64,000 nucleotides of DNA from an uncultured Burkholderiales bacterium (GTDB lineage: Bacteria > Pseudomonadota > Gammaproteobacteria > Burkholderiales > Burkholderiaceae_C). Location: NCBI GenBank assembly GCA_903820745.1, contig CAIJIT010000013.1, positions 16,447-80,446 on the forward strand, in the 5' to 3' direction. The notes beneath the pieces are model-generated. The model saw nothing but the letters and a program-made list of their open reading frames with translations, did no database searches and was not told where the DNA came from. Shown piece by piece: positions 8,699 to 16,787 of the stretch; the stretch's first letter is position 1, and each line of letters opens with the position of its first letter. A program made the position numbers and the translations under genes.

Positions 8699-9403
8699 AT
8701 GACGATCAAGGCTGTGGTTTTTGATGCTTACGGGACTTTGTTCGATGTTTACTCGATCGGCGCACTGGCCGAGCGGCTGTATCCGGGGCATGGCGCGACC
8801 ATCTCGACGCTTTGGCGAGACAAGCAGATCGAGTACACCCGCTTGATCACGATGTCGGATCCGCATGGGGCGGGTGGCAGCCGGCATTACCAGTCGTTCT
8901 GGGACATCACGCGGCTGTCGCTGCTTTATGTCCTGGCGCGCTTGAAGCTGGCGCCGGCAGAACAAAGCGTCGATGCTCTGATGGCGCAATATGGTCAGTT
9001 GACGCCCTTCCCCGAAAACCTGGCCGTGCTGGAAAAGCTCAAGGCCGCCGGCATCCAGACCGCCATCCTCTCCAACGGCAACACCGCGATGCTCGAGAAG
9101 GTGGTGGCCAGCGCCGGCATGGCGCAGTTGCTGGACCATGTGACTTCAGTCGACAGCGCCCGTCTGTTCAAGACCGCGCCTGAAAGCTATGCGCTGGTGC
9201 AACAGAGGCTGCCGCTGCAGGCCGAGGAAATCCTCTTTGTCTCGAGCAATGCCTGGGATGCGCTCGGTGCCACCTGGTTCGGTTTCACCACGCTCTGGGT
9301 CAATCGCCAGGGGCTGCCATTCGAGACGATCGGGGTTCCGCCGAGCTTCACCGGCAGCGATCTGGGCCTGGTGCTGGAGATCCTGCAGCTCAAGCTTGAC
9401 TGA
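8699..9403 (+). CDS. haloacid dehalogenase, type II (HAD superfamily)
   Basis: A 234-residue HAD enzyme with the L-2-haloacid dehalogenase pattern. The nucleophile is Asp9 in FDAYGTLFDVYS; motif II is ILSNGN; Lys and Ser/Asn follow in FKTAPESYAL and FVSSNAWDALGA, where the SSNAWD motif is typical of type II dehalogenases. It would hydrolyse 2-haloalkanoic acids to 2-hydroxy acids, though many homologues act on other substrates. The ATG has AGGA upstream at about 8-10 bases. Confidence 0.88.
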   Translation: MTIKAVVFDAYGTLFDVYSIGALAERLYPGHGATISTLWRDKQIEYTRLITMSDPHGAGGSRHYQSFWDITRLSLLYVLARLKLAPAEQSVDALMAQYGQLTPFPENLAVLEKLKAAGIQTAILSNGNTAMLEKVVASAGMAQLLDHVTSVDSARLFKTAPESYALVQQRLPLQAEEILFVSSNAWDALGATWFGFTTLWVNRQGLPFETIGVPPSFTGSDLGLVLEILQLKLD

Positions 9404-9411
9404 AGTCAGGC

Positions 9412-9431
9412 GCCGGGCTGCCCTGCCCGGC
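9412..9431 (+). other. strong hairpin without a T-tract
   Basis: GCCGGGC (9412-9418) and GCCCGGC (9425-9431) are perfect arms around a six-base loop, just after the dehalogenase stop. There is no run of T after it, so it is not a standard intrinsic terminator. It may pause or stabilise the upstream mRNA. Confidence 0.4.
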
Positions 9432-9444
9432 TAGTCTGAGGCGG

Positions 9445-10251
9445 ATGGAACTCAGCCCCCCAAACCAGCCACGCCGATCATTCACCTTGGGCCTGCTCGG
9501 CTCGGTTGGCCTGCCCTGGCGGGCGGCTGCAAGTTCGGCGCCGGCAGTTCCCTTGCTGACTTACCACCGCTTCGCGCCGGAGGCTGTCGACAGCATGACG
9601 CTGCGGCTGGCCAATTTCGAATCGCATCTGGCCTTGATCCGGCGCCTCGGTTGCAGCGTGATCCCGCTGGCCGATTGGCTGGCTTGCTGCAATGGCGCTG
9701 TCAAGAACCTGCCACAGCGTGCGGTCGTGCTTTGCGCCGATGACGGCCACCGCTCGCAATTCTTGCTGATGGCGCCGCTGCTGCGCGAACTGGGCTGGCC
9801 GGTGACGCTGTTCGTCTATCCCTCGGCGATCTCGAATGCGAGCTATGCGATGAGCTGGCAACAACTGCGCGAGCTGGCCGCCGACAAGGCCTTCAGCATC
9901 CAGTCGCACAGCTACTGGCACCCGAACCTGCTGCAGGACCGGGCGCGGATGAAGACCGCTGAATTTATCCGCCAGGCGAAGCTGCAATTGCAGCATTCGA
10001 GGGATTTGTTGCAGCAGCAACTCGGCAACCCGGTGGATCTGCTGGCCTGGCCCTTCGGACTCAGCGATTCGGCTTTGCAGGCGCAGGCAGCAGAAGCCGG
10101 CTATTCGGCCGCTTTCGGCCTGGGCAACCGTTCGGCAAGTTGCGGCGACCCGCGCTTCGATCTGCCGCGCCACTTGATGGTCGACAGCGTGAACGCCAAG
10201 CAACTCGAAGCGCGGCTGAAAGCAGCTTTTGCCACCGGCGGTCAGCGATGA
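9445..10251 (+). CDS. exported polysaccharide deacetylase (carbohydrate esterase 4-like)
   Basis: 268 residues with an N-terminal twin-arginine-like signal (PRRSFTLGLLGS, Arg10-Arg11) followed by TYHRF. The NodB-type core is present but its first motif reads CADDGHRSQF rather than TFDDG. The second motif QSHSYWHPNL supplies the zinc histidines, and LAWPFG corresponds to motif 3. It would remove N- or O-acetyl groups from a polysaccharide in the periplasm. GAGG at 9438-9441 is close to the ATG. It overlaps the next gene by 4 bp, so the two should act together. Confidence 0.82.
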   Translation: MELSPPNQPRRSFTLGLLGSVGLPWRAAASSAPAVPLLTYHRFAPEAVDSMTLRLANFESHLALIRRLGCSVIPLADWLACCNGAVKNLPQRAVVLCADDGHRSQFLLMAPLLRELGWPVTLFVYPSAISNASYAMSWQQLRELAADKAFSIQSHSYWHPNLLQDRARMKTAEFIRQAKLQLQHSRDLLQQQLGNPVDLLAWPFGLSDSALQAQAAEAGYSAAFGLGNRSASCGDPRFDLPRHLMVDSVNAKQLEARLKAAFATGGQR

Positions 10252-11549
10252 ACAGGCTGCTGGCGAAATGCCTGGCTTTGCTGGCGATCGGCATTACTTC
10301 CAGCCTGGCGATCGCGCTTGAAGGCCTGGTTTCAGACGCTGCGACCGGCCGGCCGATCGCCGGCGTGAGCTTGGTGGCTTGCGACAGCATGCGCCGCAGC
10401 AATGCAGCAGGCCGCTATGACTTTGGCGCCGCCTGTTCCGATGGCATGCTGAGCGTCAAAGCCTTAGGCTATGCACGACAGATAGTTGGATTGTTTAATT
10501 CAAGTAATACATCACTTTCAAGCAAGGGGAAATCGATTGATTTTCGGCTGAAAACCATCCGGCCGAAGGCGCTGTATTTGTCGGTTTACGGCATTGGCAG
10601 CGATCTTTTGCGCGAGGACGCTTTGCGCGTGATCGACGAGGCCGACATGAATGCGCTGGTCATCGACATCAAGGGCGATCGCGGCCTGGTGCCTTATCGC
10701 AGCGCGGTCATGGCCAGATCCTTGGCCGCGGCCGGGCTGCCGCCACAAAAGCCGATCACCGTCGCCGATATGCCGGCGATGGTGCAGCGTCTGCATGAAC
10801 GCGGGCTCTACCTGATCGCCAGAATCGTCGTTTTCAAGGACGACCCGCTGGTGGCGATGAATCCGCAATGGGCGGTGCGCAATCCGCAGGGTGGCATCTG
10901 GCATGACCGGGAAGACCTGGCCTGGATCGACCCGTTCCGGCGCGAGGCCTGGGAACATAGCCTGGCGATCGCCGAGGAAGCGGCGCAACTCGGCTTCGAC
11001 GAGGTCCAGTTCGACTACCTGCGCTTCCCCGATGCCACGGGCTTGAGCTTCAGCCAGACCAACGATCAAGCCGGCCGGGTGGCAGCGATCAATGGTTTTC
11101 TGGAGGCGGCGCAGGCCCGCTTGCAGCGCTACAACCTGTTCATTTCAGCCGATATTTTCGGCTATGTCGCCTGGAACGCGAACGACACGCAGATCGGCCA
11201 GCAACTCGAGGCGTTGGCCGGGCAACTCGACTATCTGTCACTGATGCTTTACCCCTCGGGCTTCAGCTTCGGCATCCCCGAACACCGCGACCCGGTGGCA
11301 GCGCCGTTCGACATCGTCGAGCATTCCTTGCGCCGCGCGCTGCAACGCACGGGCCTGCCGGGCTGGCGTTTCAGACCCTGGCTGCAGGCTTTTCGCGACT
11401 ATGCCTTCGACCACCGGGAGTTCGGTCCCAATGAAATCAGGCAGCAGATCGAGGCCGCCGAATCATTGGGCACCGACGGCTGGATGTTGTGGAATCCGAA
11501 GAATCGCTACAACGCCGAGGGACTCAAGCGGCCGACAGCACAACCTTGA
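10248..11549 (+). CDS. putative glycoside hydrolase (DUF4015-like TIM barrel) with carboxypeptidase-regulatory-like domain
   Basis: 433 residues. A signal peptide (residues 1-~22) is followed by a small beta-sandwich of the CarboxypepD_reg type (GLVSDAATGRPIAGVSL, to ~residue 90). A barrel then starts at LYLSVYGIGS, with NALVIDIKGDRG, GLYLIARIVVFKDDP, WAVRNPQGGIW and QFDYLRFPD. The last two segments are typical of DUF4015 'putative glycoside hydrolases'. The ATG overlaps the deacetylase stop (ATGA). Deacetylase plus hydrolase recalls the two activities of PgaB-like proteins, but the substrate is unknown. An in-frame upstream extension is ignored because it lies inside the previous gene. Confidence 0.8.
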   Translation: MNRLLAKCLALLAIGITSSLAIALEGLVSDAATGRPIAGVSLVACDSMRRSNAAGRYDFGAACSDGMLSVKALGYARQIVGLFNSSNTSLSSKGKSIDFRLKTIRPKALYLSVYGIGSDLLREDALRVIDEADMNALVIDIKGDRGLVPYRSAVMARSLAAAGLPPQKPITVADMPAMVQRLHERGLYLIARIVVFKDDPLVAMNPQWAVRNPQGGIWHDREDLAWIDPFRREAWEHSLAIAEEAAQLGFDEVQFDYLRFPDATGLSFSQTNDQAGRVAAINGFLEAAQARLQRYNLFISADIFGYVAWNANDTQIGQQLEALAGQLDYLSLMLYPSGFSFGIPEHRDPVAAPFDIVEHSLRRALQRTGLPGWRFRPWLQAFRDYAFDHREFGPNEIRQQIEAAESLGTDGWMLWNPKNRYNAEGLKRPTAQP

Positions 11550-11622
11550 TCCGGGCCGGGTCGGCAGACTTGTCTTGGGGATCCTCTTCAAGCCCGGCTT
11601 GCATTAGTCTACAGACCAGACC

Positions 11623-12732
11623 ATGCCCGACCACGACAACAGCTACAAGCTCCTTTTCTCGCATCCTGAGATGGTGCGTGATTTGCTGCTGGGCTTTGTG
11701 AATGAGCCCTGGCTGGCAGAACTCGATTTGAAGACCTTGGAGAAAGTCAACGGCAGCTACGTATCGGATGACCTGCGCAGCCGGGAGGATGATGTCATCT
11801 GGCGCGTGCGATTCAAGGAGCGCTGGCTTTATCTTTACATTCTGCTCGAGTTCCAGTCCTCGGTCGACGCCCATATGGCCATCCGCGTCTTGACTTATCT
11901 CGGCTTGCTGTACCAGGACATCATCCGGCAGGGCCAGACAGCCATCGGCCAACTGTTACCCCCGGTGTTGCCCATCGTCTTGTACAACGGCAAGCCGCGC
12001 TGGAATGCAGCCACCGATGTGGCCCAGCTGATCGAGTCGACTCCAGGCCGGCTTGGCGATTACACGCCGCACTTGAAGTACCTATTGCTCGATGAAGGCG
12101 CCATTGACGAAAGCGGCCCGCTAGCCCTGAAAAATCTCGCGGCAGCATTGTTCCGGCTGGAAAAAAGCGCCAAACCCGGTACCATTGCCCTGGCCGTAGC
12201 CGCATTGATCGATTGGTTGTCTGACCCGCAGCAACTCAGCTTGCGCAGAGCTTTCACCGTCTGGATCAACCGGGTACTGCTTCCCGGGCGCATGCCCGGC
12301 ATCAAAATGCCCGAAATGGGCGATTTAATGGACATCAAAACCATGTTGGCAGAAACCGTCGTCGAGTGGACTGAGCAATGGAAACAAGAAGGGCTGAGCC
12401 AGGGCCGAAAGGAAGGGCTGAGCCAGGGCCGAAAGGAAGGGCTGAGTCAGGGTCTGACTGAAGGCCTGAGTCAGGGCCTGAGTCAGGGCATGAGTCAGGG
12501 CATGAGTCAGGGGCTCAGTCAGGGGCTCAGTCAGGGGCTGAGTCAGGGGCTGAGTCAGGGTCGACTTGAAGGTGAAGTGACAGTGCTGGCGCGTCAATTG
12601 GCGAGGCGTTTCGGCCCCTTGGACGAGCAGACGAATGCACGGCTCAAGAGCGCCACGCTGGCGCAATTGGAAACCTGGGCCGATCGCATCCTCGATGCAA
12701 AGACCTTGCAGGCTGTTTTCGAAGATCATTGA
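11623..12732 (+). CDS. Rpn-family recombination-promoting nuclease / putative transposase with Gly-Leu-Ser-Gln repeats
   Basis: 369 residues. The N-terminal ~300 residues match the PD-(D/E)XK 'Rpn/YhgA' family: DNSYKLLFSHPEMVRDLLLGF, VIWRVRFKERWLYLYILLEFQSSVD with the catalytic D-E-Q pattern, PPVLPIVLYNGK. Between residues ~256 and 313 lies a run of GLSQ units, and the end (ARQLARRFGPLD...LETWADRILDA) matches DUF4351. Such proteins cleave DNA and promote RecA-independent recombination in the characterised cases. It stands alone; the preceding gene ends 73 bp upstream. Confidence 0.85.
   Translation: MPDHDNSYKLLFSHPEMVRDLLLGFVNEPWLAELDLKTLEKVNGSYVSDDLRSREDDVIWRVRFKERWLYLYILLEFQSSVDAHMAIRVLTYLGLLYQDIIRQGQTAIGQLLPPVLPIVLYNGKPRWNAATDVAQLIESTPGRLGDYTPHLKYLLLDEGAIDESGPLALKNLAAALFRLEKSAKPGTIALAVAALIDWLSDPQQLSLRRAFTVWINRVLLPGRMPGIKMPEMGDLMDIKTMLAETVVEWTEQWKQEGLSQGRKEGLSQGRKEGLSQGLTEGLSQGLSQGMSQGMSQGLSQGLSQGLSQGLSQGRLEGEVTVLARQLARRFGPLDEQTNARLKSATLAQLETWADRILDAKTLQAVFEDH
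12388..12561 (+). repeat. 12-bp in-frame tandem repeats inside the Rpn-like gene
   Basis: Roughly fourteen copies of the twelve-base unit ctgagtcagggg or close variants, coding for GLSQ/GMSQ, with three 18-base variants (GLSQGRKE type) at the left end. All units are multiples of three, so loss or gain of copies keeps the frame. The rightmost copies are nearly identical, as expected for recent slippage. It is coding DNA, not a CRISPR. Confidence 0.9.
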
Positions 12733-13101
12733 TCCGGCGCGAATCTTGCCTGCTGATCGAATTGGAATCCGCTTTCCAAAAAAGCAATTCGCCGACTGGG
12801 GTTTGAATTGTCCGGGTGATTAATCAGCCGACATCTCCGGCATTTCCTTCAAGTCCAACAGGCCAGTCCCAAGTTTTTTCATTACGCGCGTGCTTCGCTC
12901 AACCGCTGCTCGATATGTCGGGTAGAACACGAACGACACAAAGATCAGCCAGCAACTCGAGGCACGGACTGGGGGGCAGTTCGACCGCGCGATCAGGCCT
13001 GCGGGATCGCAGCGCTGAGGCCATACTAAAAATACGTAAAACCCCGTTATTTTCGAGATTTAATTGTCCATATGATTGTCCGTTAATCCGGAAAATATGA
13101 G
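12733..13101. other. intergenic region holding a hairpin and gene debris
   Basis: About 370 bases. CGAATTG (12758-12764) and CAATTCG (12785-12791) enclose TGGAA/TTCCA, forming a long imperfect hairpin soon after the Rpn-like stop. A degenerate piece of a glycoside-hydrolase gene lies at 12914-12985 (separate entry). The short word attgtcc occurs near 12808, 13065 and 13077. The promoter of the amidohydrolase gene is expected in the AT-rich right end but is not clear. Confidence 0.5.
12914..12985 (+). pseudogene. decayed fragment of a DUF4015-like glycoside hydrolase gene
   Basis: This stretch aligns with 11163-11232 of the intact glycoside hydrolase gene at roughly 85% identity over the first 50 bases. 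Translated in the matching frame it keeps N-x-N-D-T-x-I-x-Q-Q-L-E-A, then G-x-Q-x-D after one extra codon. The Trp codon of the intact copy is a stop (tag, 12923-12925) here. Similarity fades on both sides. It is a leftover of a second copy, either a duplication remnant or part of a lost paralogue. Confidence 0.7.
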
Positions 13102-16100
13102 ATGAAAACAAGCGAATTCCGCTACAAACGCCCCACCCTCCTCGCCATCGCCCTTATTAGCTTGGGCCTGCTCACGAACAGTCAGGCCGCCGATGCGCCA
13201 GAAGCTAAATGGAACGTCAACCAGCCGCCCGGAGAAGCCCGCCAAGTCGACATCGACACCCGCAGCGGCACCTGGCTCAGCGTGGACGTCAGCCCCGATG
13301 GCAAACAGATCGTTTTTGACCTCCTCGGCGACCTCTATTTATTGCCGATCGCTGGTGGCGAAGCCAAGGCGCTGACCCACTCGATCGCCTGGGAGATGCA
13401 GGCACGTTTTTCACCCGATGGTCAGAAAATCGCCTATGTCAGCGATGCTGGCGGCGGCGACAACATCTGGGTCATGAATCTTGACGGCAGCGGCGCCCGT
13501 GCGGTCAGCAATGAGGACTACCGGCTGCTGAACAACCCGGTCTGGCACCCGAGCGGCAAATACATCGCGGCGCGCAAGCATTACACCGGGACCCGCTCAG
13601 CCGGTTCGGGCGAGATCTGGCTTTATCACCTGGATGGCCCCAGCAAGGGTAACAAGGGCGTACAACTGAACGAGAAGCCGAACTGGCAAAAGGATCTGGG
13701 TGAACCCGCGATTTCACCCGATGGCCGCTTCCTTTACTACTCGCAAGACACCACGCCGGGCAAGAGTTTTGAGTACAACAAGAATTCGAACGGCGAAATT
13801 TTCAAGATCTTCCGCCAGGACCTGAACGATGGCTCGGTCGAGGCCTTCGTCCAGGGCCCCGGCGGCGCGATCCGCCCGACGCCCTCACCCGATGGCAAGC
13901 AGTTGGCTTTCGTCAGGCGCTTGCGCAACCAGAGCACGCTGTTCCTGAAGGATCTGCAGTCCGGCAAGGAGACGGCAGTCTGGCCCGAACTCGAGCGCGA
14001 TCTGCAGGAAGCTTGGTCGGTTTACGGCGTTTATCCGTCATTCGCCTGGACGCCCGATGCCAAGGCGATCGTGGTCTGGGCCAAGGGCAAGATCTGGCAA
14101 GTCAATCCGTTCACATCGACCGCGGTCGAGATCCCTTTCCATGTCAAGGATCAGCGCGAGGTGCGGCAGGCCTTGCGCCAGCCGCAGGTCGTCGCACCTG
14201 ACGAATTCGCCGTCAAACAGTTGCGCAATGTCACGGTATCGCCCGACGGCAGCAGGGTCATCTACTCGGCCCTGGGCTATCTGTTCAGCAAGGATTTGCA
14301 AGGTGATGGCAAGCCGCAGCGCTTGACCCGCCAGAGCGAAAACTTCGAGTTTTTCCCGAGCTTTTCACGCGATGGCAAATCGCTGGTCTATGCCACCTGG
14401 AATGACGAAAAGCTCGGCTCGGTGCGCAAGCTCGACCTCGCATCAGGGCGCGAGACGACGATCAGCAAGGCCATGGGCAAATATCTGGCGCCAAAGTTCT
14501 CTCCCGATGGCAAGAGCATCGTCTTCAGCAAGGCGCGCGGCGGCTTTCTGACCACGCCCTGGTATGGGCTCGATACCGGCATCTACCTGGCTGCGGCCGA
14601 TGGCAGCGGTCAGCCGCTGCGCTTGTCCAAAGACGGTGAAGCGCCGCAGTTCGGCGCTGGCAATGATGCGGTCTATATCACCCGCAAGTCGATGAGCAAC
14701 GAGGTCGATGCACTGCACAAGCTGGTGCGGATCAATCTGGCAGATCGCCAGGAAAGCACGGTGGCGCATAGCGAATTTGCCGCGGACTTTGCGGTCTCGC
14801 CCGACGGCAATTGGCTGGGATTTACCGAGCGTTTCCACGCCTATGTGACGCCGCTGCCGCAGACCGGCAAGGACATCAGCGTCGGCCCGAAAATGGACGC
14901 CTTGCCGGTGCGCCAGCTCGACGTCAACGCGGGCGACTATATGCATTGGAGCGGCGACAGTCTGAGCCTGCATTTCTCGCTCGGCGATGAGCTGTTCAGC
15001 ACCACGCTGGCCAGCGCTTATGCGCCAGCGACCGAAAAGGCGGACAAAGCCGAGAAGACCGACAAACCGGCAGCTCAAGCCTTCAAGCCGCAAGAGACCG
15101 GACGCAAGATCGGTTTCATGCAGACTACCGACAAGCCGCGCGGCAAGATCGCCATCACCGGCGCCCGCATCGCAACAATGAAGGGTGATGAGGTGATTGT
15201 TGACGGCGTGATCGTCGTCGATGGCAACCGAATTGCGGCGATTGGCAAGGCCGCCGAGGTGGTGATTCCGGCCGATGCGCAGCGGGTCGACGCCAGCGGC
15301 AAGACCATCATCCCAGGCCTGATCGATGCGCATTGGCATGGCGGCATGGGCGAGACGCAGATCATCCCGCAGCAGAGCTGGATCAATTACGCCTCGATGG
15401 CCTTCGGCCTGACCACCATCCACGACCCGTCGAACCGGACTGCCGACATCTTCACCCAGGCCGAGATGCAACGCGCCGGTGCCATGGTCGCACCTCGAAT
15501 TTATTCGACCGGAACGATTCTCTATGGCGCCAAGTCCGAATTCACTGCCAACGTCAACAAGCTCGACGACGCCCTCACCCACCTGAAACGCTTGAAGGCT
15601 GGCGGCGCGATCAGCGTCAAGAGCTACCAGCAACCGCGCCGTGAACAGCGCCAGCAAGTGCTCGAGGCGGCTCGCCAGACCGGCATGATGGTGGTGCCTG
15701 AAGGCGGCTCGATGTTCCAGTTGAACATGAGCATGATCATCGACGGGCATACCGGCATCGAACATGCATTGCCGGTCGCCGAGGTTTACGGCGATGTGAC
15801 GCAACTCTGGTCGCAGACCCAGGTGGGCTACACGCCCACCTTGAACGTCGCTTACGGCGGGCTCGACGGCGAGCATTACTGGTACTCGCACACCGAGGTC
15901 TGGAAGCACTCGCTGTTGCGCAACTATGTGCCGCGCAGCTTGCTCGAAGCGCGCAGCGTACGGCGCGAAACAGCGCCCGAGGAAGACTTCAACGTGATCC
16001 GCGTCGCCAGGACAGCCACGGCCCTGCAGCGCGCCGGCGTGCCGGCCAATATCGGCGCCCATGGCCAGCGCGAAGGACTTGGCGCGCATTGGGAAATGTG

Positions 16101-16437
16101 GATGTTCGGCCTGGGCGGGATGACTTCGCTGGAGGCAATCCGCACTGCGACGCTGAATCCGGCGCGCTATCTCGGCCTCGACCGCGACCTCGGTTCGCTC
16201 GAGGTCGGCAAACTGGCCGACCTCGTCATCATCAGCGGCGATGTGCTGGCCAATATCCGCAACAGCGACCAGATCAGCCAGGTGATGCAGAACGGCCGGC
16301 TCTATGACGCAGCGACGATGAATGAAGTCGTCTCGCGCAACAAGCCGCGCCGCGCCTTCTTCTTTGACGGCGCTGCGGGCGAGAACATCTCGGTCGACGA
16401 GTCGCTGAACCAGGGCCATGTGCACGCTGACGATTGA
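13102..16437 (+). CDS. exported amidohydrolase with N-terminal TolB/PD40 beta-propeller
   Basis: 1111 residues. A signal peptide (to about SQAADA, residue 32) leads into a six- or seven-bladed propeller of PD40 repeats, marked by DVSPDGKQIVFDLLGD, FSPDGQKIAYVSDAGG, SPDGKSIVFSKARGG and similar. A Lys/Ala-rich linker (~residue 640-670) precedes an amidohydrolase barrel that begins IAITGARIATMKGDEV. The metal motif is IDAHWHGG; further His residues lie in GIEHALP and NIGAHGQREGLGAHWEMW, and the end is the usual NPARYLGLDRDLGSLEVGKLADLVI. The fold suggests hydrolysis of a peptide or cyclic amide in the periplasm. The ORF is intact and stands alone upstream of the gcv riboswitch. Confidence 0.9.
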   Translation: MKTSEFRYKRPTLLAIALISLGLLTNSQAADAPEAKWNVNQPPGEARQVDIDTRSGTWLSVDVSPDGKQIVFDLLGDLYLLPIAGGEAKALTHSIAWEMQARFSPDGQKIAYVSDAGGGDNIWVMNLDGSGARAVSNEDYRLLNNPVWHPSGKYIAARKHYTGTRSAGSGEIWLYHLDGPSKGNKGVQLNEKPNWQKDLGEPAISPDGRFLYYSQDTTPGKSFEYNKNSNGEIFKIFRQDLNDGSVEAFVQGPGGAIRPTPSPDGKQLAFVRRLRNQSTLFLKDLQSGKETAVWPELERDLQEAWSVYGVYPSFAWTPDAKAIVVWAKGKIWQVNPFTSTAVEIPFHVKDQREVRQALRQPQVVAPDEFAVKQLRNVTVSPDGSRVIYSALGYLFSKDLQGDGKPQRLTRQSENFEFFPSFSRDGKSLVYATWNDEKLGSVRKLDLASGRETTISKAMGKYLAPKFSPDGKSIVFSKARGGFLTTPWYGLDTGIYLAAADGSGQPLRLSKDGEAPQFGAGNDAVYITRKSMSNEVDALHKLVRINLADRQESTVAHSEFAADFAVSPDGNWLGFTERFHAYVTPLPQTGKDISVGPKMDALPVRQLDVNAGDYMHWSGDSLSLHFSLGDELFSTTLASAYAPATEKADKAEKTDKPAAQAFKPQETGRKIGFMQTTDKPRGKIAITGARIATMKGDEVIVDGVIVVDGNRIAAIGKAAEVVIPADAQRVDASGKTIIPGLIDAHWHGGMGETQIIPQQSWINYASMAFGLTTIHDPSNRTADIFTQAEMQRAGAMVAPRIYSTGTILYGAKSEFTANVNKLDDALTHLKRLKAGGAISVKSYQQPRREQRQQVLEAARQTGMMVVPEGGSMFQLNMSMIIDGHTGIEHALPVAEVYGDVTQLWSQTQVGYTPTLNVAYGGLDGEHYWYSHTEVWKHSLLRNYVPRSLLEARSVRRETAPEEDFNVIRVARTATALQRAGVPANIGAHGQREGLGAHWEMWMFGLGGMTSLEAIRTATLNPARYLGLDRDLGSLEVGKLADLVIISGDVLANIRNSDQISQVMQNGRLYDAATMNEVVSRNKPRRAFFFDGAAGENISVDESLNQGHVHADD

Positions 16438-16468
16438 TGCAAGGGCAGCCTGTGCTCGAATGCATGGC

Positions 16469-16474
16469 TACAAT
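16469..16474 (+). promoter_or_regulatory. candidate -10 box of the gcv operon
   Basis: TACAAT matches the -10 consensus in five of six positions and lies just upstream of the first glycine aptamer, so a transcript would begin near 16481. The region 17 bases upstream (cagcct) is a poor -35. Position relative to the riboswitch is the main support. Confidence 0.4.
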
Positions 16475-16480
16475 CGCTCC

Positions 16481-16577
16481 GTCAGGAGAGAGCTGCCGGT
16501 TTGTTCAAGCGGTGGCCGCCGAAGGCGCAGTGACGACGGGAAACCGGCACAGCGAACGCTCAGGCAAAAGGACTGAC
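16481..16577 (+). ncRNA. glycine riboswitch, aptamer I
   Basis: First of two tandem aptamers upstream of gcvT. The conserved P1-side GGAGAG (16485-16490), the central gccgccgaaggcgcag block (16515-16530) and the closing gctcaggcaaaaggac (16558-16573) are all present in family order. Glycine binding would raise expression of the glycine cleavage genes. Glycine aptamers usually occur in pairs, as here. Confidence 0.92.
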
Positions 16578-16612
16578 AAGACGTCCTGGAGTTGAAACTT
16601 CAGGCCGTTCCT

Positions 16613-16733
16613 CACTGGAGAGAGCCGGGCAGGATTTCCCTTGGAAATCTTCAGCCCGGCCACCGAAGGGGCAAGCTGCCGACTTGGAGACGGGTCGATG
16701 GTCAATCTCTCAGGTAAAGCGGACAGCGAGGGC
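16613..16733 (+). ncRNA. glycine riboswitch, aptamer II
   Basis: Second aptamer: GGAGAG at 16617-16622, gcccggccaccgaaggggcaag at about 16654-16675, and the closing tctctcaggtaaagcggac near 16706-16724. The linker from aptamer I is about 35 bases. The gcvT ATG follows about 55 bases later. No T-run terminator is visible between the aptamer and gcvT, so control may be at translation initiation. Confidence 0.92.
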
Positions 16734-16787
16734 ATACCGACCCACTTCTTGATTGAAGCGGCTGTTTGCCTGCCCTCGAAAGAAATC

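Noticed and set aside
12388-12561. Direct repeats considered as a CRISPR array
   Set aside because: Units are 12 bp with no unique spacers and lie in frame within a gene.
14443-16425. Long open frame on the minus strand opposite the amidohydrolase gene
   Set aside because: It mirrors a well-supported gene; the composition is His/Arg/Asp-rich with no domain pattern, as expected of antisense frames in high-GC coding DNA. The same applies to 18915-20540 and 46853-47863.
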